Position numbers and translations under genes: made by a program. The notes beneath the pieces were generated by a model. It saw only the letters and a list, made by a program, of their open reading frames with translations, was not told where the DNA came from and searched no databases. Shown here piece by piece: positions 1 to 8,053 of a DNA stretch of 33,534 nt. Origin of the DNA: Nitrospirota bacterium (GTDB taxonomy: Bacteria > Nitrospirota > Thermodesulfovibrionia > Thermodesulfovibrionales > JdFR-85). How positions within the stretch are numbered: the stretch's first letter is position 1; the number at the start of each line of letters is the position of its first letter. The stretch is from positions 1-33,534 of the forward strand of contig WFTX01000073.1 in assembly GCA_015485235.1 (NCBI GenBank), read 5' to 3'.

Positions 1-1287
1 ATATTCGGAAATTCTGCATTAATGTATCATTTAACAAATGTCCTCCTGCATTCTCTGAATTCCATTATGGTTTTTTTGCTAACGAGTTTTATTTTTCGCA
101 GGTTTTTCAATGACTCTCGAACGGTATACCCTTTGATGGCTTCTTTTTTGTTTGCAATACATCCTGTTCATGCTGAAGCTGTTCTTTGGATATCTGCTGT
201 TGGAGAACTGTGTATGACTTTTCTGGTGCTCCTTTCTTTTTATTTATACATTAAAACCGAAAGTGGGGGATTCATAAAAAGCATTCTCTCTGCCCTTTGT
301 TTCCTGGCAGCACTTCTGTTTAAACTGACAGCACTTACGCTTCTTCCCCTTCTCATGATCTATGATATATTACTAAGATATGCTTCATTAAAGTCATGGT
401 TAAAACATCTCAGGCAACTATCCACCTCTTATCTTCTATTTATGGTTGTGTTGATATCATTTGTTGTCTTGCGTTACTATGCGATAGGAGGTTTTGTTCC
501 TGTCCTAACAAAATCGTCATATGATATCTTCTCTGTTTTATTGAATGCCGCTGTACTTTTAAGCCAGTATTTCTTGATGCTTGTTTACCCACATAGTCTG
601 AATATAATTCATGTGTTTCATCCTGTAAGGGGCCTGTTAGATTTCAATGCAGTATTCGGCTTAGCCGCTATTTTTTTATTCGGTATATTGTTGTTTTTTT
701 CAAGAAAAAACAGACCGCTATTTTTTTTCCTTCTGTGGATATTTTTCCCTCTTTTGCCTGTGCTTTATTATCCGGCATTTGTGAATGACTATGTGTTTGC
801 AGAAAGATATCTATATTTACCTTCGGTCGGATTTTTTGTTGTAGTAGCCATTGTTTTTAACGTATTTTCACACAGATTGCATCGGTTATATGCGTTTGCT
901 GGATATGGTATTTTACTTGTCTTCTCCATATATTCTTTATATACCACGATCACAAGAGTTCCTGTATGGCGCAATGATTTTACATTATGGACGGATACCC
1001 TGAAGAAATCTCCTGATAGTTTTACTGCTCATAATAACATTGGTATTATTTATCTGGAAAGGGGGGAATTTATAGAGGCTGAAAAGCACTTTAAAGAAGC
1101 CATTGCCCTCTTCCCAAACTTTGCCGAAGCATATGTGAATCTGGGTAATGTGTTTTACAAACAGGGGATGTTTGATAGAGCACAGAATGCCTATGAAACC
1201 GCATTGTTGATTGTGCCAGGCTACAAGGATGCAATTTATAACCTTTCATTGGTAAGGATGTTGTATGAGAAGCAACAAAGCAATTGA
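1..1287 (+). CDS. TMTC-like membrane glycosyltransferase with C-terminal TPRs (5' truncated)
   Basis: The frame is open to the first base of the window, and the first ATG (22) lies in what looks like the family's internal 'YHLTNVLLH' segment, so the N-terminus is missing. The remaining 428 residues show about nine hydrophobic segments. They also carry two motifs I know from TMTC-type GT-C proteins: HPVHAEAVLWIS near residues 55-66 and AERYLYLPSVGF near 267-278. Two to three TPR units follow (about residues 343-414; AHNNIGIIYLERGEF and AYVNLGNVFYKQG). TMTC-like proteins are inner-membrane, polyprenyl-phosphate-sugar-dependent glycosyltransferases or relatives of unknown substrate. No catalytic Asp/Glu of the first loop can be judged because that part is lost. 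Function in glycosylation is inferred from family only. Confidence 0.8.
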   Translation: MFGNSALMYHLTNVLLHSLNSIMVFLLTSFIFRRFFNDSRTVYPLMASFLFAIHPVHAEAVLWISAVGELCMTFLVLLSFYLYIKTESGGFIKSILSALCFLAALLFKLTALTLLPLLMIYDILLRYASLKSWLKHLRQLSTSYLLFMVVLISFVVLRYYAIGGFVPVLTKSSYDIFSVLLNAAVLLSQYFLMLVYPHSLNIIHVFHPVRGLLDFNAVFGLAAIFLFGILLFFSRKNRPLFFFLLWIFFPLLPVLYYPAFVNDYVFAERYLYLPSVGFFVVVAIVFNVFSHRLHRLYAFAGYGILLVFSIYSLYTTITRVPVWRNDFTLWTDTLKKSPDSFTAHNNIGIIYLERGEFIEAEKHFKEAIALFPNFAEAYVNLGNVFYKQGMFDRAQNAYETALLIVPGYKDAIYNLSLVRMLYEKQQSN

Positions 1288-1373
1288 CTTAAGTGAATAC
1301 ACCTGCAATGGTATGCACTAATTGAATGATGAGAGAGCGTATTCCATTGCTGCAAAATTGCTCAGGATTTTTT

Positions 1374-1382
1374 TGCTATAAT
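1374..1382 (+). promoter_or_regulatory. Possible extended -10 promoter element
   Basis: TGCTATAAT matches an extended -10 box (TGnTATAAT) about 90 bp upstream of the SUMF1-like gene. No convincing -35 box sits 16-18 bp upstream. The gap also holds a 7-bp inverted repeat, GCAATGG (1305-1311) and CCATTGC (1344-1350), which could be an operator or part of the upstream gene's 3' end. Confidence 0.4.
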
Positions 1383-1469
1383 GATATTAGTTTGAATTTG
1401 TTCGGGAGGCTGTCAAGTGAACACGGAAGCGTCTAAACCGAAATCTATATCAATTAAGGGTATGCTTAC

Positions 1470-2405
1470 ATGCGATTAATTCAGAGTCTCCATCTACTAT
1501 TACTTTATTCTACAAGCTATTTATTTTCAGCAACTCGTATGGTTTTTTTCTTAGCCATAATCTTGCTCTTCACGTGTCCATCATACTCTGCTATTACAAA
1601 GATCTCCGGCAAGGATGGCATAGAGATGGTTCTTGTCCCTGAAGGCCCGTTTTACATGGGTAGCGAGGGAGAGAACTTCCCGGAAGATGAAAAACCAAGG
1701 CATGAGGTCTATATCAAGGCATTTTATATGGATAGATATGAGGTGACAAACAGGTCCTTCTCCGAGTTCCTTAACAGAGTGATCGCAGGTGGAGAGGGCG
1801 AAAAAAAGAGAAGAGAATGGGTGGTGATCAGAAACGACCTGGATACCACTGAAAGAGCAAACTGGTTCCCCACCGAGATAGAGTTTCGAGAGGGTAAGTA
1901 CCTTCCAATTCGAGGATATGAAGATTCCCCGGTAATAACCGTTTCGTGGTATGCTGCTGAAGCGTATTGCAAATGGGCAGGGGAGAGGTTGCCGACAGAG
2001 GCTGAATGGGAGAAGGCCGCAAGGGGAGGGCTCAGGTATCGTGATTTTCCATGGGGTAACCAGGTCCCGACCCTTGAAAGCGGGGTGGTCTTCGGGAGAG
2101 TCTGGAATGACAATACCATGCCGGCGCCGGTAAACAGGGTGGGGAATTACCCTCCCAACGGGTACGGTATATACGATATGGCAGGGAATGTTCAGGAGTG
2201 GTGCGCTGACTGGTATATGCCGGATTACTATAAAAGTTCACCCTACCGGAACCCGACCGGCCCTGTTAAGGGGATCCTTAAAGTCATGCGTGGAGGCTCC
2301 TGGCTTTCAGTCCCCGGGGGGCTGAGGGTCGGCGCCAGGTATGCCGTAAAGCCCTCAGCCCTGTTTAATACTAACGGGTTCAGATGTGTGAAAGAAGCAG
2401 AATGA
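1470..2405 (+). CDS. Exported SUMF1/formylglycine-generating-enzyme-fold protein
   Basis: 311 residues. The FGE-sulfatase (SUMF1) domain spans about residues 50-310. Its marks are MVLVPEGPFYMGS near 53, an acidic GENFPEDEKPRHEV stretch, FYMDRYEVTN, VSWYAAEAYCKWAG, RLPTEAEWEKAARG, NVQEWCADWY near 240, RGGSWL near 274 and a terminal NGFRC. Proper formylglycine-generating enzymes carry a copper-binding Cys pair after the GGS motif; here that stretch has no such pair, so the protein is unlikely to be a sulfatase activator and more likely a structural or binding member of the fold. A hydrophobic stretch ending CPSYSA (about residues 24-41) looks like a signal peptide. ATG 1470 has AAGGG 9 bp upstream; ATG 1539 would give a tidier signal peptide but has no visible ribosome site. 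Its stop abuts the stop of the convergent next gene. Confidence 0.85.
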   Translation: MRLIQSLHLLLLYSTSYLFSATRMVFFLAIILLFTCPSYSAITKISGKDGIEMVLVPEGPFYMGSEGENFPEDEKPRHEVYIKAFYMDRYEVTNRSFSEFLNRVIAGGEGEKKRREWVVIRNDLDTTERANWFPTEIEFREGKYLPIRGYEDSPVITVSWYAAEAYCKWAGERLPTEAEWEKAARGGLRYRDFPWGNQVPTLESGVVFGRVWNDNTMPAPVNRVGNYPPNGYGIYDMAGNVQEWCADWYMPDYYKSSPYRNPTGPVKGILKVMRGGSWLSVPGGLRVGARYAVKPSALFNTNGFRCVKEAE

Positions 2406-3362
2406 TTAACGGATATTGACTATGCGCTCCGGTATGGGGCGTTGCCTGTTGACTTTGTTCTTTGCAAGATAATGCGTGAGCCTTTCAGAGTCAAGCCTTC
2501 CATCACTTTTCACGAGAGAAAGAGCGGTAGAAAAAGATATATCCGATGGGGACAGCGATACGAGATCTGCAATCATATAAGACGGAGCAAAGTCGATCTT
2601 CTTCCTGAGCTTTCTGTAGAAGGCACTTACGCATCTGCCGTAGTATGAGCCTCCAACCAGAATGCTCTCAGGCATTACAGCTTGTAGAAAACTTACAAGC
2701 CTTTTCATATCACTCTTTCTGAGCTTCCCGCTGTTCATGCTCCTTGAATACACATAAAGTACAGAGCCGGACTCGTTTGTCACCTCGTTGAGAAATCTTG
2801 TATATTCATCTCGGGGGAACCTGAATGCATAACGGTCAGAATCCTGGTAATGAGCGGGGAGGACAAGAATTATGAGTTTCTGCTGGGTGGACTTGACTTC
2901 AATGAAGTCCCGCATCACCTTTTCCTGTGCCTGCATGAGTGAGATCTTCGGGAAAACCACGCTTTCAGAGATGAAGCGTTCCAAGTAATTCAGTCTCCAG
3001 TCCTCTCCGCCGCCAGGTTTTCCTTCATATTCAAAAAAGGTGAAAAAGGCAGGATGGACGATTATGTACAACCGGCCCCTGTCGAGATAATCACGGTACC
3101 GTTTATACTCTTTTTCACTGATGTCTCCAAGGGCCCGTATCTTCAGTTTCCTGTATGCTTCCTCTATCCATTGAGGGGAGTCCTCAGTCTCCCTGTTCCT
3201 GCGGTTCACTTCATAAAGGGTGTAGTCCATCACCTCTGTAGTCAGACCGTCCTGTGCAGGAAAGGGGTTTTCAACCTGCTTAACGGGAAGGGAAGAGCAG
3301 GAGAGCATAATGCTTCCCCACAGTATCACGGACAGAACTCTTACAATGGCGGCCAGGATCAT
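2406..3362 (-). CDS. Lipoprotein of unknown function
   Basis: The open frame extends to 3638, but its first 75 codons run through intergenic repeat sequence. I place the start at the ATG complementary to 3360-3362, giving 318 residues that begin with a hydrophobic stretch and a lipobox (IMLSC-SS). An ATG at 3411-3413 is the main alternative, but it lies at the edge of a dispersed repeat. The mature part is mixed alpha/beta, rich in charged residues, with a segment LIILVLPAHYQD and a later VGGSYYGRCVSAFYRKLRKKI. I recognise no family. It would be anchored in the inner or outer membrane. It converges on the SUMF1-like gene with no spacer, so the two mRNAs would overlap. Confidence 0.7.
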   Translation of the reverse strand: MILAAIVRVLSVILWGSIMLSCSSLPVKQVENPFPAQDGLTTEVMDYTLYEVNRRNRETEDSPQWIEEAYRKLKIRALGDISEKEYKRYRDYLDRGRLYIIVHPAFFTFFEYEGKPGGGEDWRLNYLERFISESVVFPKISLMQAQEKVMRDFIEVKSTQQKLIILVLPAHYQDSDRYAFRFPRDEYTRFLNEVTNESGSVLYVYSRSMNSGKLRKSDMKRLVSFLQAVMPESILVGGSYYGRCVSAFYRKLRKKIDFAPSYMIADLVSLSPSDISFSTALSLVKSDGRLDSERLTHYLAKNKVNRQRPIPERIVNIR

Positions 3363-3410
3363 TATGGTTATTTTATACTGAAAGTATGCCGGAATGGAAT
3401 TAGAACTGTA

Positions 3411-3458
3411 CATATCGAAGATACCCTGCGGTCTTGCCGCAGGGTTCTTCTTTTTTTC
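3411..3458. repeat. Copy 1 of a dispersed repeat, with hairpin and T-tract
   Basis: The minus strand of 3430-3450 is a 21-base word identical to 10846-10866, followed in both copies after a variable 4-11 bases by TCGATATG. On the plus strand this copy forms CCCTGCGG (3424-3431), a 5-base loop, CCGCAGGG (3437-3444) and then TTCTTCTTTTTTT, which is an intrinsic-terminator shape. In the minus direction the hairpin lies just before the open frame's ATG at 3413. The second copy has lost the right arm. Confidence 0.7.
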
Positions 3459-3475
3459 TCTTTTTTCAAACCCCT

Positions 3476-3650
3476 TCGAATCTGTGAATATCTGTGTTCC
3501 ATTCTTTAGGGTAACAGACAGGTTAAGGCTGAGTCTCGGAGAACGCTGTGTTGGTCCGTGTCCGTCAGTTTTCTGATGTTTTATTGTCACTGTGTTACTG
3601 TGTCTTGACCCCAAAACCACGGAATCCTTTATAATCATTATGGAATGGCT
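3476..3650. repeat. Repeat-derived intergenic mosaic
   Basis: This stretch, although open on the minus strand, is built of words found in other gaps of the window. They include GACAGGTTAAGGCTGAG (3517-3533, GGTTRA hexamer family), AATCTGTGAATATCTGTG (near 3479) and GTCCGTGTCCGTCAG (near 3553). I therefore exclude it from the lipoprotein gene. Confidence 0.55.
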
Positions 3651-3692
3651 ATGCTGTTACAGTTGAAAACCATGAGTTTTTAACACCCAAAC

Positions 3693-3921
3693 TGAGCGAT
3701 TCTTTCAGGAATGGCATATAATGGCATATAAGGAGGCAGAGGGGTAAGGGGTCCGAACGGGTTTGATCATCACGCCTCACCCGGATGGTGAGGCGTGATG
3801 ATCGCCTCGGAGACGGGGCCCCCGAAAAGTCGAAGACTTTTTGGGGTATATGGGGCATGGAGGCCCTTCGAGAATGAGGTGAAGGCCCCATATCCCTCTG
3901 CCCGTGCGGTAAAATCGCTCA
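3693..3921. other. Nested palindromic element, candidate structured RNA or MITE-like element
   Basis: Five perfect or near-perfect inverted repeats nest here. The outer stem is 3693-3701 with 3913-3921 (TGAGCGATT). The second stem is 3735-3743 with 3894-3902 (GGCAGAGGG). Inside it are three hairpins. H1: 3765-3781 with 3787-3803, 17 bp perfect, loop CGGAT. H2: 3820-3831 with 3835-3846, 12 bp with one G-T pair, loop GAA. H3: 3848-3856 with 3885-3893, ATATGGGGC/GCCCCATAT. H2, H3 and the closing stem are nearly contiguous, as in an RNA multi-branch junction. ATGGCATATA is repeated in tandem at 3711-3730. No ORF is convincing here. The element ends about 37 bp before the ribosome site of the 15-heme cytochrome gene. 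Confidence 0.7.
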
Positions 3922-3967
3922 ATTCAGGTAACAATCTGTTTTTTATAACCCCTCGCAGGGAGGTATG

Positions 3968-5155
3968 ATGAGACATTCAGTTTTTGGTGTATTGTTGAGC
4001 TGCTTGGTCTTTGTATGGACAGCCTCTATGGTTGTCACTCCCGTGGATGCCCAGGAGGTGGACTGTCTCCAGTGCCACCCTGACCTGAAGGAGCATAAGG
4101 TTATCCACCCCGCCCTTGAGATGGGCTGCACTGCCTGCCATGTCGGACTTGATGTGAGTGACATTCCCCATAAAGTTACAAACGGTGTAACGAAGGGGCT
4201 GATGGCCGAGCCGCCTGATCTATGCTACAACTGCCATGACCAGGGGATGTTCGAGAAGAAATCGAGGCATCCTGCCCTGGATATGGGGTGTACTACCTGC
4301 CATAACCCCCACTCCTCGGATAATGAAAAAATGCTCATGAATTCTCCTCCAGACCTCTGTTACAACTGTCACGATCAGGGGATGTTCACCAAGAAGTATG
4401 TCCACCCCGCCCTTGAGATGGGCTGCACGACTTGTCATAACCCTCACAGCTCCGATGCAGAGGGGCGGATGCTTGTTTCAGATCCTCCGGACCTCTGCTT
4501 CAACTGTCATGACCAGTCGAAGTTTTCAGGTGAGGGGACAATCCATCCACCTGTGGCTGCCGGTATGTGCACTTCCTGCCACAGCCCACACTCTGAGGAC
4601 CGGGAAAAACTCCTGCTGAGTGAACCCCCGGGGCTCTGTTTCAACTGTCACGCCAAGACAAAATTTGAAGGTGCAGTGGTCCATACACCTGTTCAGATAG
4701 GGATGTGCACGACCTGCCACAATCCCCACAAATCAAAGAACGGGAAACTGCTTCAGTCTCCTCTTCCGGACCTGTGCTACAACTGTCATGACAAGGCAGA
4801 ATTTACAAAAAAAGAGATACATCCGCCCGTGGCCGCAGGGATGTGTACTGAATGTCATCAGCCCCATGCTGGTAGTGAAATAAAACTTTTAAAGAACAGG
4901 CCCATAAGGGTCTGCCTCAAATGTCACAGAGGTTTGTTGAGAAAGCCCCATGCAATCATGGCCTTTTCCCGTACAGGTGGACATCCTGTTGGAGATGTCA
5001 GAAAGAAGAAAAAACCCGTTGTTGATCCGAAGCGGCCTGGAAGGGAATTCTACTGCGGCAGTTGCCACAATCCCCATAGCTCCGACTGGGGAAGGCTCTT
5101 CCGTTACAGGGCAGATTCGACCATGGCTCTTTGTCCATACTGTCATAATTACTGA
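3968..5155 (+). CDS. 15-heme c-type cytochrome, doubled-CXXCH family
   Basis: 395 residues with a Sec signal peptide (hydrophobic core then VTPVDAQE) and 15 CXXCH motifs by direct count. They are organised as a repeating pair: PPDLCYNCHDQ then about 20 residues, then an MGCTTCHNPHSS type motif. The regular spacing and the extra conserved His (NPH, HPAL/HPPV) match the doubled-CXXCH (paired_CXXCH) family, whose hemes are bis-His ligated. Role: periplasmic or outer-membrane electron transfer; the exact partner is unknown. Two adjacent ATGs exist (3965, 3968); GGGAGG at 3958-3963 is too close to the first and properly spaced for the second. The NHL lipoprotein gene follows after 58 bp. The internal repeat unit suggests growth by tandem duplication. 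Confidence 0.93.
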   Translation: MRHSVFGVLLSCLVFVWTASMVVTPVDAQEVDCLQCHPDLKEHKVIHPALEMGCTACHVGLDVSDIPHKVTNGVTKGLMAEPPDLCYNCHDQGMFEKKSRHPALDMGCTTCHNPHSSDNEKMLMNSPPDLCYNCHDQGMFTKKYVHPALEMGCTTCHNPHSSDAEGRMLVSDPPDLCFNCHDQSKFSGEGTIHPPVAAGMCTSCHSPHSEDREKLLLSEPPGLCFNCHAKTKFEGAVVHTPVQIGMCTTCHNPHKSKNGKLLQSPLPDLCYNCHDKAEFTKKEIHPPVAAGMCTECHQPHAGSEIKLLKNRPIRVCLKCHRGLLRKPHAIMAFSRTGGHPVGDVRKKKKPVVDPKRPGREFYCGSCHNPHSSDWGRLFRYRADSTMALCPYCHNY

Positions 5156-5158
5156 TGG

Positions 5159-5175
5159 TGGAATGTTTTTTGCTT
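5159..5175 (+). promoter_or_regulatory. Candidate sigma-54 promoter
   Basis: TGGAATGTTTTTTGCTT has GG (5160-5161) and GC (5172-5173) separated by exactly 10 bp, with TTGCT at the -12 site. The -24 site TGGAAT departs from the TGGCAC consensus. It lies between the 15-heme cytochrome stop and the ribosome site of the NHL lipoprotein gene. Confidence 0.45.
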
Positions 5176-5213
5176 TAATCTTTATTAGGGTAATATGTGA
5201 GGAAGGAGAAGAA

Positions 5214-6236
5214 ATGATGAATACGTTTAAAGGAGCCATTATGTCAGCACTTTTGGTGCTTAGTGCAATCTTTCTGTTTGTCTCCTGTGCTACACCACCT
5301 GAACGGATTGAAGAGAGTGAGTATGTCTGGCCCCTTCCGCCCGAGAAACCAAGGGTGAGATACGTGAAGAGCCTCTGGGGTGAGGAGGATGTCAGGAAGT
5401 CGGCTCCATCAGATTTCATAGTCGGCAAGGACCCTTCCACAGACCTCTTCAAACCCTATGGTCTGGCAACTGATTACTCTGGACGCATCTTTGTTACTGA
5501 TACTGTGAGAAGGGTGGTGTTTGTTTTTGATGAATTGATGGGGGATCTGAAGTTCCTGGGACTTCATGATCTGCCGCTTGGTGTTCCTGCTGATGTGGTT
5601 GTTGATCAGAAGGAGAGGGTCTTTGTGTCTGACGCAGGGAGGGACAGAATAGTTGTATTTGATCTGGATGACCGGATCCTCAATCAATTTGGACAAGGTG
5701 TGCTTGATAATCCTGCCGGAATGGCGATTGACGAGGGTCGCCAGAGACTCTATGTTGTATCAACTCATACCCACTCAGTTGAAGTGTTTTCCCTTGAGGG
5801 GAAACATCTTTTCAGATTTGGCGGGCATGGTGCAGGTCCCGGGCAGTTCAACTATCCCATGGACATAGCTGTAGGCCCGACAGGTGATCTCTATGTGGTG
5901 GACAGTGCCAACTTCAGGGTGCAGATTTTCACAAGTGAAGGTGATTATGTCAGGGAGTTTGGTACTCTTGGAACAGGGCCCGGACAGTTCTCAAGACCTA
6001 AAGGGATTGCTGTTGATCAGGCAGGAAGGATATTTGTCACCGACGCCTCGTTCAACAACTTCCAGATATTCAACGATATGGGGCAGCTCCTTCTCTTTGT
6101 CGGGACGGGCGGGGTTACAGGCCCGGGCGAGTTCTCACTTCCAGCGGACATCGAGGTGGACGGCCAGGGGAGAATATACGTAGCAGATCAGCTCAACAGA
6201 AGGGTTCAGGTCTTTGAAATGATCAGGGATAAATAA
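5214..6236 (+). CDS. NHL-repeat lipoprotein (beta-propeller), paralogue 1
   Basis: 340 residues. The open frame begins at 4950 inside the cytochrome gene, but AAGGAG at 5203-5208 places the start at ATG 5214 or 5217. A lipoprotein signal peptide ends LFVSC (Cys25). Residues 39-47 are WPLPPEKPR, a signature shared with two other lipoproteins in the window. Five to six NHL repeats follow (about 75-335; FKPYGLATDYSGRIFVTDT, GQFNYPMDIAVGPTGDLYVVD, GQFSRPKGIAVDQAGRIFVTD), which fold into a six-bladed propeller. NHL propellers bind protein or other partners; no catalytic role is evident. Its position beside cytochrome genes suggests a surface scaffold or assembly role, which is inference. Confidence 0.9.
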   Translation: MMNTFKGAIMSALLVLSAIFLFVSCATPPERIEESEYVWPLPPEKPRVRYVKSLWGEEDVRKSAPSDFIVGKDPSTDLFKPYGLATDYSGRIFVTDTVRRVVFVFDELMGDLKFLGLHDLPLGVPADVVVDQKERVFVSDAGRDRIVVFDLDDRILNQFGQGVLDNPAGMAIDEGRQRLYVVSTHTHSVEVFSLEGKHLFRFGGHGAGPGQFNYPMDIAVGPTGDLYVVDSANFRVQIFTSEGDYVREFGTLGTGPGQFSRPKGIAVDQAGRIFVTDASFNNFQIFNDMGQLLLFVGTGGVTGPGEFSLPADIEVDGQGRIYVADQLNRRVQVFEMIRDK

Positions 6237-6237
6237 A

Positions 6238-6270
6238 ATCCTAAATTCTAAACACTAAGCCCTAAACAAA
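6238..6270. repeat. CCTAAAT-type degenerate repeat, left flank of four-helix-bundle gene
   Basis: Successive CCTAAATT, CTAAACA, CTAAGC and CCTAAAC units fill the gap after the NHL gene. They are the reverse complement of the TTTAGGATTTAG units on the other side of the small gene that follows. Confidence 0.6.
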
Positions 6271-6275
6271 TACAA

Positions 6276-6629
6276 ATGAGCAGAAATTCAAAACAGTATG
6301 ATCTGGAGGAGAGAACATTCATCTTTGCAAAAGAAGTAATCGACCTGGTAGATGATGTATCAAAAAGCCTGGTTAACCTGGAGATTGGTAAGCAACTTGT
6401 CCGTGCTGCTGGTTCTGTAGGTGCAAATCATATTGAAGCGAATGAATCTTTGAGCAAGAAGGATTTTATAATGCGGATAAAGATATGCAGGAAGGAATCC
6501 AAGGAGTCAAGATACTGGTTGAATTTGCTTAAATATAGGGATGGAATGGATGGCCGGAGGGATGCCCTTATTCAGGAAGCTACAGAACTGATGAAGATAT
6601 TTGGCGCCATCCTGGAGAAAAGCAAATAA
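6276..6629 (+). CDS. Four-helix bundle protein (23S rRNA intervening-sequence protein family), copy 1
   Basis: 117 residues, the usual length for the S23/IVS four-helix bundle family (PF05635, TIGR02436). Conserved features visible are the first helix with TFIFAKEVIDLVDDV, the central LVRAAGSVGANHIEANES block and the ESKESRYWLNLL helix. Relatives include proteins encoded in 23S rRNA intervening sequences and the Avd accessory protein of diversity-generating retroelements, where the positively charged bundle binds nucleic acid. No rRNA or reverse transcriptase gene is nearby. No clear ribosome site precedes ATG 6276. The gene sits between two paralogous NHL lipoprotein genes and is flanked by oppositely oriented ATTTAGG-type repeats, which suggests a cassette. 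Its cellular role is unknown. Confidence 0.88.
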   Translation: MSRNSKQYDLEERTFIFAKEVIDLVDDVSKSLVNLEIGKQLVRAAGSVGANHIEANESLSKKDFIMRIKICRKESKESRYWLNLLKYRDGMDGRRDALIQEATELMKIFGAILEKSK

Positions 6630-6640
6630 TCTGCACAAAT

Positions 6641-6700
6641 TGTTTTGAGATTTGAATTTTGGAATTGTTTAGGATTTAGTAATTAGAAATTAGAATTTAA
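6641..6700. repeat. ATTTAGG-type degenerate repeat, right flank of four-helix-bundle gene
   Basis: TTTGAATTTTGGAATTG, TTTAGGATTTAG and ATTAGAAATTAGAATTT words fill this AT-rich gap. They are inverted relative to the CCTAAAT words at 6238-6270 and of the same type as those at 13966-14028, 16610-16672 and 17586-17630. Confidence 0.6.
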
Positions 6701-6719
6701 ACAACAGGAGGTTGATAAA

Positions 6720-7799
6720 GTGAATAGAATAATGATACTGCTTATGTCCTTTCCCGTTGTCTTTGCCCTGCTCCTTACAGGTTGTGTCTCCCAGCAGAAA
6801 GAGGTAAAGAAAAAAACGGAACCTTTGAAGGAGATTGTCTGGCCTCCCCCCCCTGAAAAACCAAGGGTGAAATGGGTGGCCCAGTACAGGGGAAGCGACG
6901 ATGTCGAGCAGGGACCGGATGTGTTGAAGTTTCTTGGAGAGCAGAGGATTGTACGACTCAGACGGCCTCAGGGAATAGTAGCTGACAGGGATGGAAATAT
7001 ATATGTCTCGGATATTGCAACTCCTCCAAGAGTGTTTGTTTTTGATTTCAAGAACAATAAATTCAGGGTGTTTGGCAGAAAGGGTATAATGAAGTTAAAG
7101 ATTCCACTGGGACTTGCAATTGACAATGACAGGAGGCTTCTTTTTGTTGCTGACAACGGCCACAAGGCCGTAATTGCCCTGGATATAGATTCTGATTCCA
7201 TTAAGTTCGTTATAGACAGTCAAAGGGGTGGTTTTAAAAATCCCAACTCGGTGGCAGTCGATCCTCAAAGAAAGCGCATATATGTCTCTGACTCGAAACT
7301 CCATGTTGTCAAAGCGTTTAGCTATGATGGCAATCTTCTTTTTACTATCGGAAAGGGAAAGCGGACAACAGATGATGATGGTTTTAACGTTCCAGCCTCC
7401 GTTTCTGTTGACAGAGAAGGAAATGTGTACGTCGCCGATATGTTCAACAGATATATAAAAATCTTTGACTCCAATGGCCAATTTGTCAAAAAAATAGGTT
7501 ATGGTGTTGGTACGGGACTCGGGAACTTTTCCAAACTCGTTGGAGTTGCAGTTGACTCGGAAGGACATATATATGGACTGGATACTGACTTCTGTAATTT
7601 CCAGATCTTTGATCAGGATAATAACTTTCTTCTTTTCGTAGGAGAGCCCGGGACCAGGGTCGGCAAGTTTCTGCTGCCAAAGCGGATTTACATAGATGAG
7701 AACGACATGATTTATGTAAGTGATACCTTTAATCACAGGATTCAGGTTCTTCAGTATCTCAGAGACGAAAGCAGTAAAAATAGGTCAGGACAGCAATGA
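6720..7799 (+). CDS. NHL-repeat lipoprotein (beta-propeller), paralogue 2
   Basis: 359 residues from a GTG start preceded by AGGAGG (6706-6711) at an 8-bp spacing. The signal peptide ends LLTGC (Cys22), and residues 41-49 are WPPPPEKPR. NHL repeats fill about residues 75-350 (LRRPQGIVADRDGNIYVSDI, KNPNSVAVDPQRKRIYVSD, FNVPASVSVDREGNVYVADMFN, LLPKRIYIDENDMIYVSDTFNH). It closely parallels the lipoprotein at 5214-6236, so the two look like a duplication now separated by the four-helix-bundle cassette. The next gene downstream is a tetraheme cytochrome with its own promoter. Ligand and function are not deducible from the repeats. Confidence 0.9.
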   Translation: MNRIMILLMSFPVVFALLLTGCVSQQKEVKKKTEPLKEIVWPPPPEKPRVKWVAQYRGSDDVEQGPDVLKFLGEQRIVRLRRPQGIVADRDGNIYVSDIATPPRVFVFDFKNNKFRVFGRKGIMKLKIPLGLAIDNDRRLLFVADNGHKAVIALDIDSDSIKFVIDSQRGGFKNPNSVAVDPQRKRIYVSDSKLHVVKAFSYDGNLLFTIGKGKRTTDDDGFNVPASVSVDREGNVYVADMFNRYIKIFDSNGQFVKKIGYGVGTGLGNFSKLVGVAVDSEGHIYGLDTDFCNFQIFDQDNNFLLFVGEPGTRVGKFLLPKRIYIDENDMIYVSDTFNHRIQVLQYLRDESSKNRSGQQ

Positions 7800-7886
7800 A
7801 AGCATGAACCGTATAAGAAGCAGATTACGAAGTGTTCAGTGTAACCCGTGTTTTTTCCCTGTAACTGTTTCCATAGTTCAATCTAC

Positions 7887-7902
7887 TGTGTGAAAACACA
7901 CA
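7887..7902. promoter_or_regulatory. Inverted repeat, candidate enhancer-binding-protein site
   Basis: TGTGTG-AAAA-CACACA is a perfect 6-bp-arm palindrome centred about 160 bp upstream of the sigma-54 -24 element. This is the usual range for an upstream activator sequence of a sigma-54 activator. The rest of the 370-bp gap (7800-8169) shows no ORF or terminator. Confidence 0.45.
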
Positions 7903-8053
7903 TTCGGAGTTATTTCCCACATAAAATGAAGGACTTCCAAAAAAGGCCTAAGGTCATATGAACCATTTTGTGGGTTAAATAAGGTTTGTCGGTTATGTTA
8001 CTTATTGAAAAATAAACATATTTCACTAATGCTTCAAATATCTCTTCCGCTTC

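Noticed and set aside
1417..1479. GTG-started 20-codon ORF with GGGAGG overlapping the SUMF1-like start
   Set aside because: It is too short and has no recognisable content; it could be a translational leader, but nothing else supports it.
3363..3638. N-terminal extension of the minus-strand lipoprotein
   Set aside because: The codons run through dispersed repeats, and a clean lipoprotein signal peptide begins downstream.
6276..6629. Diversity-generating retroelement, suggested by an Avd-like protein
   Set aside because: No reverse transcriptase or template/variable repeat pair is seen in the window.
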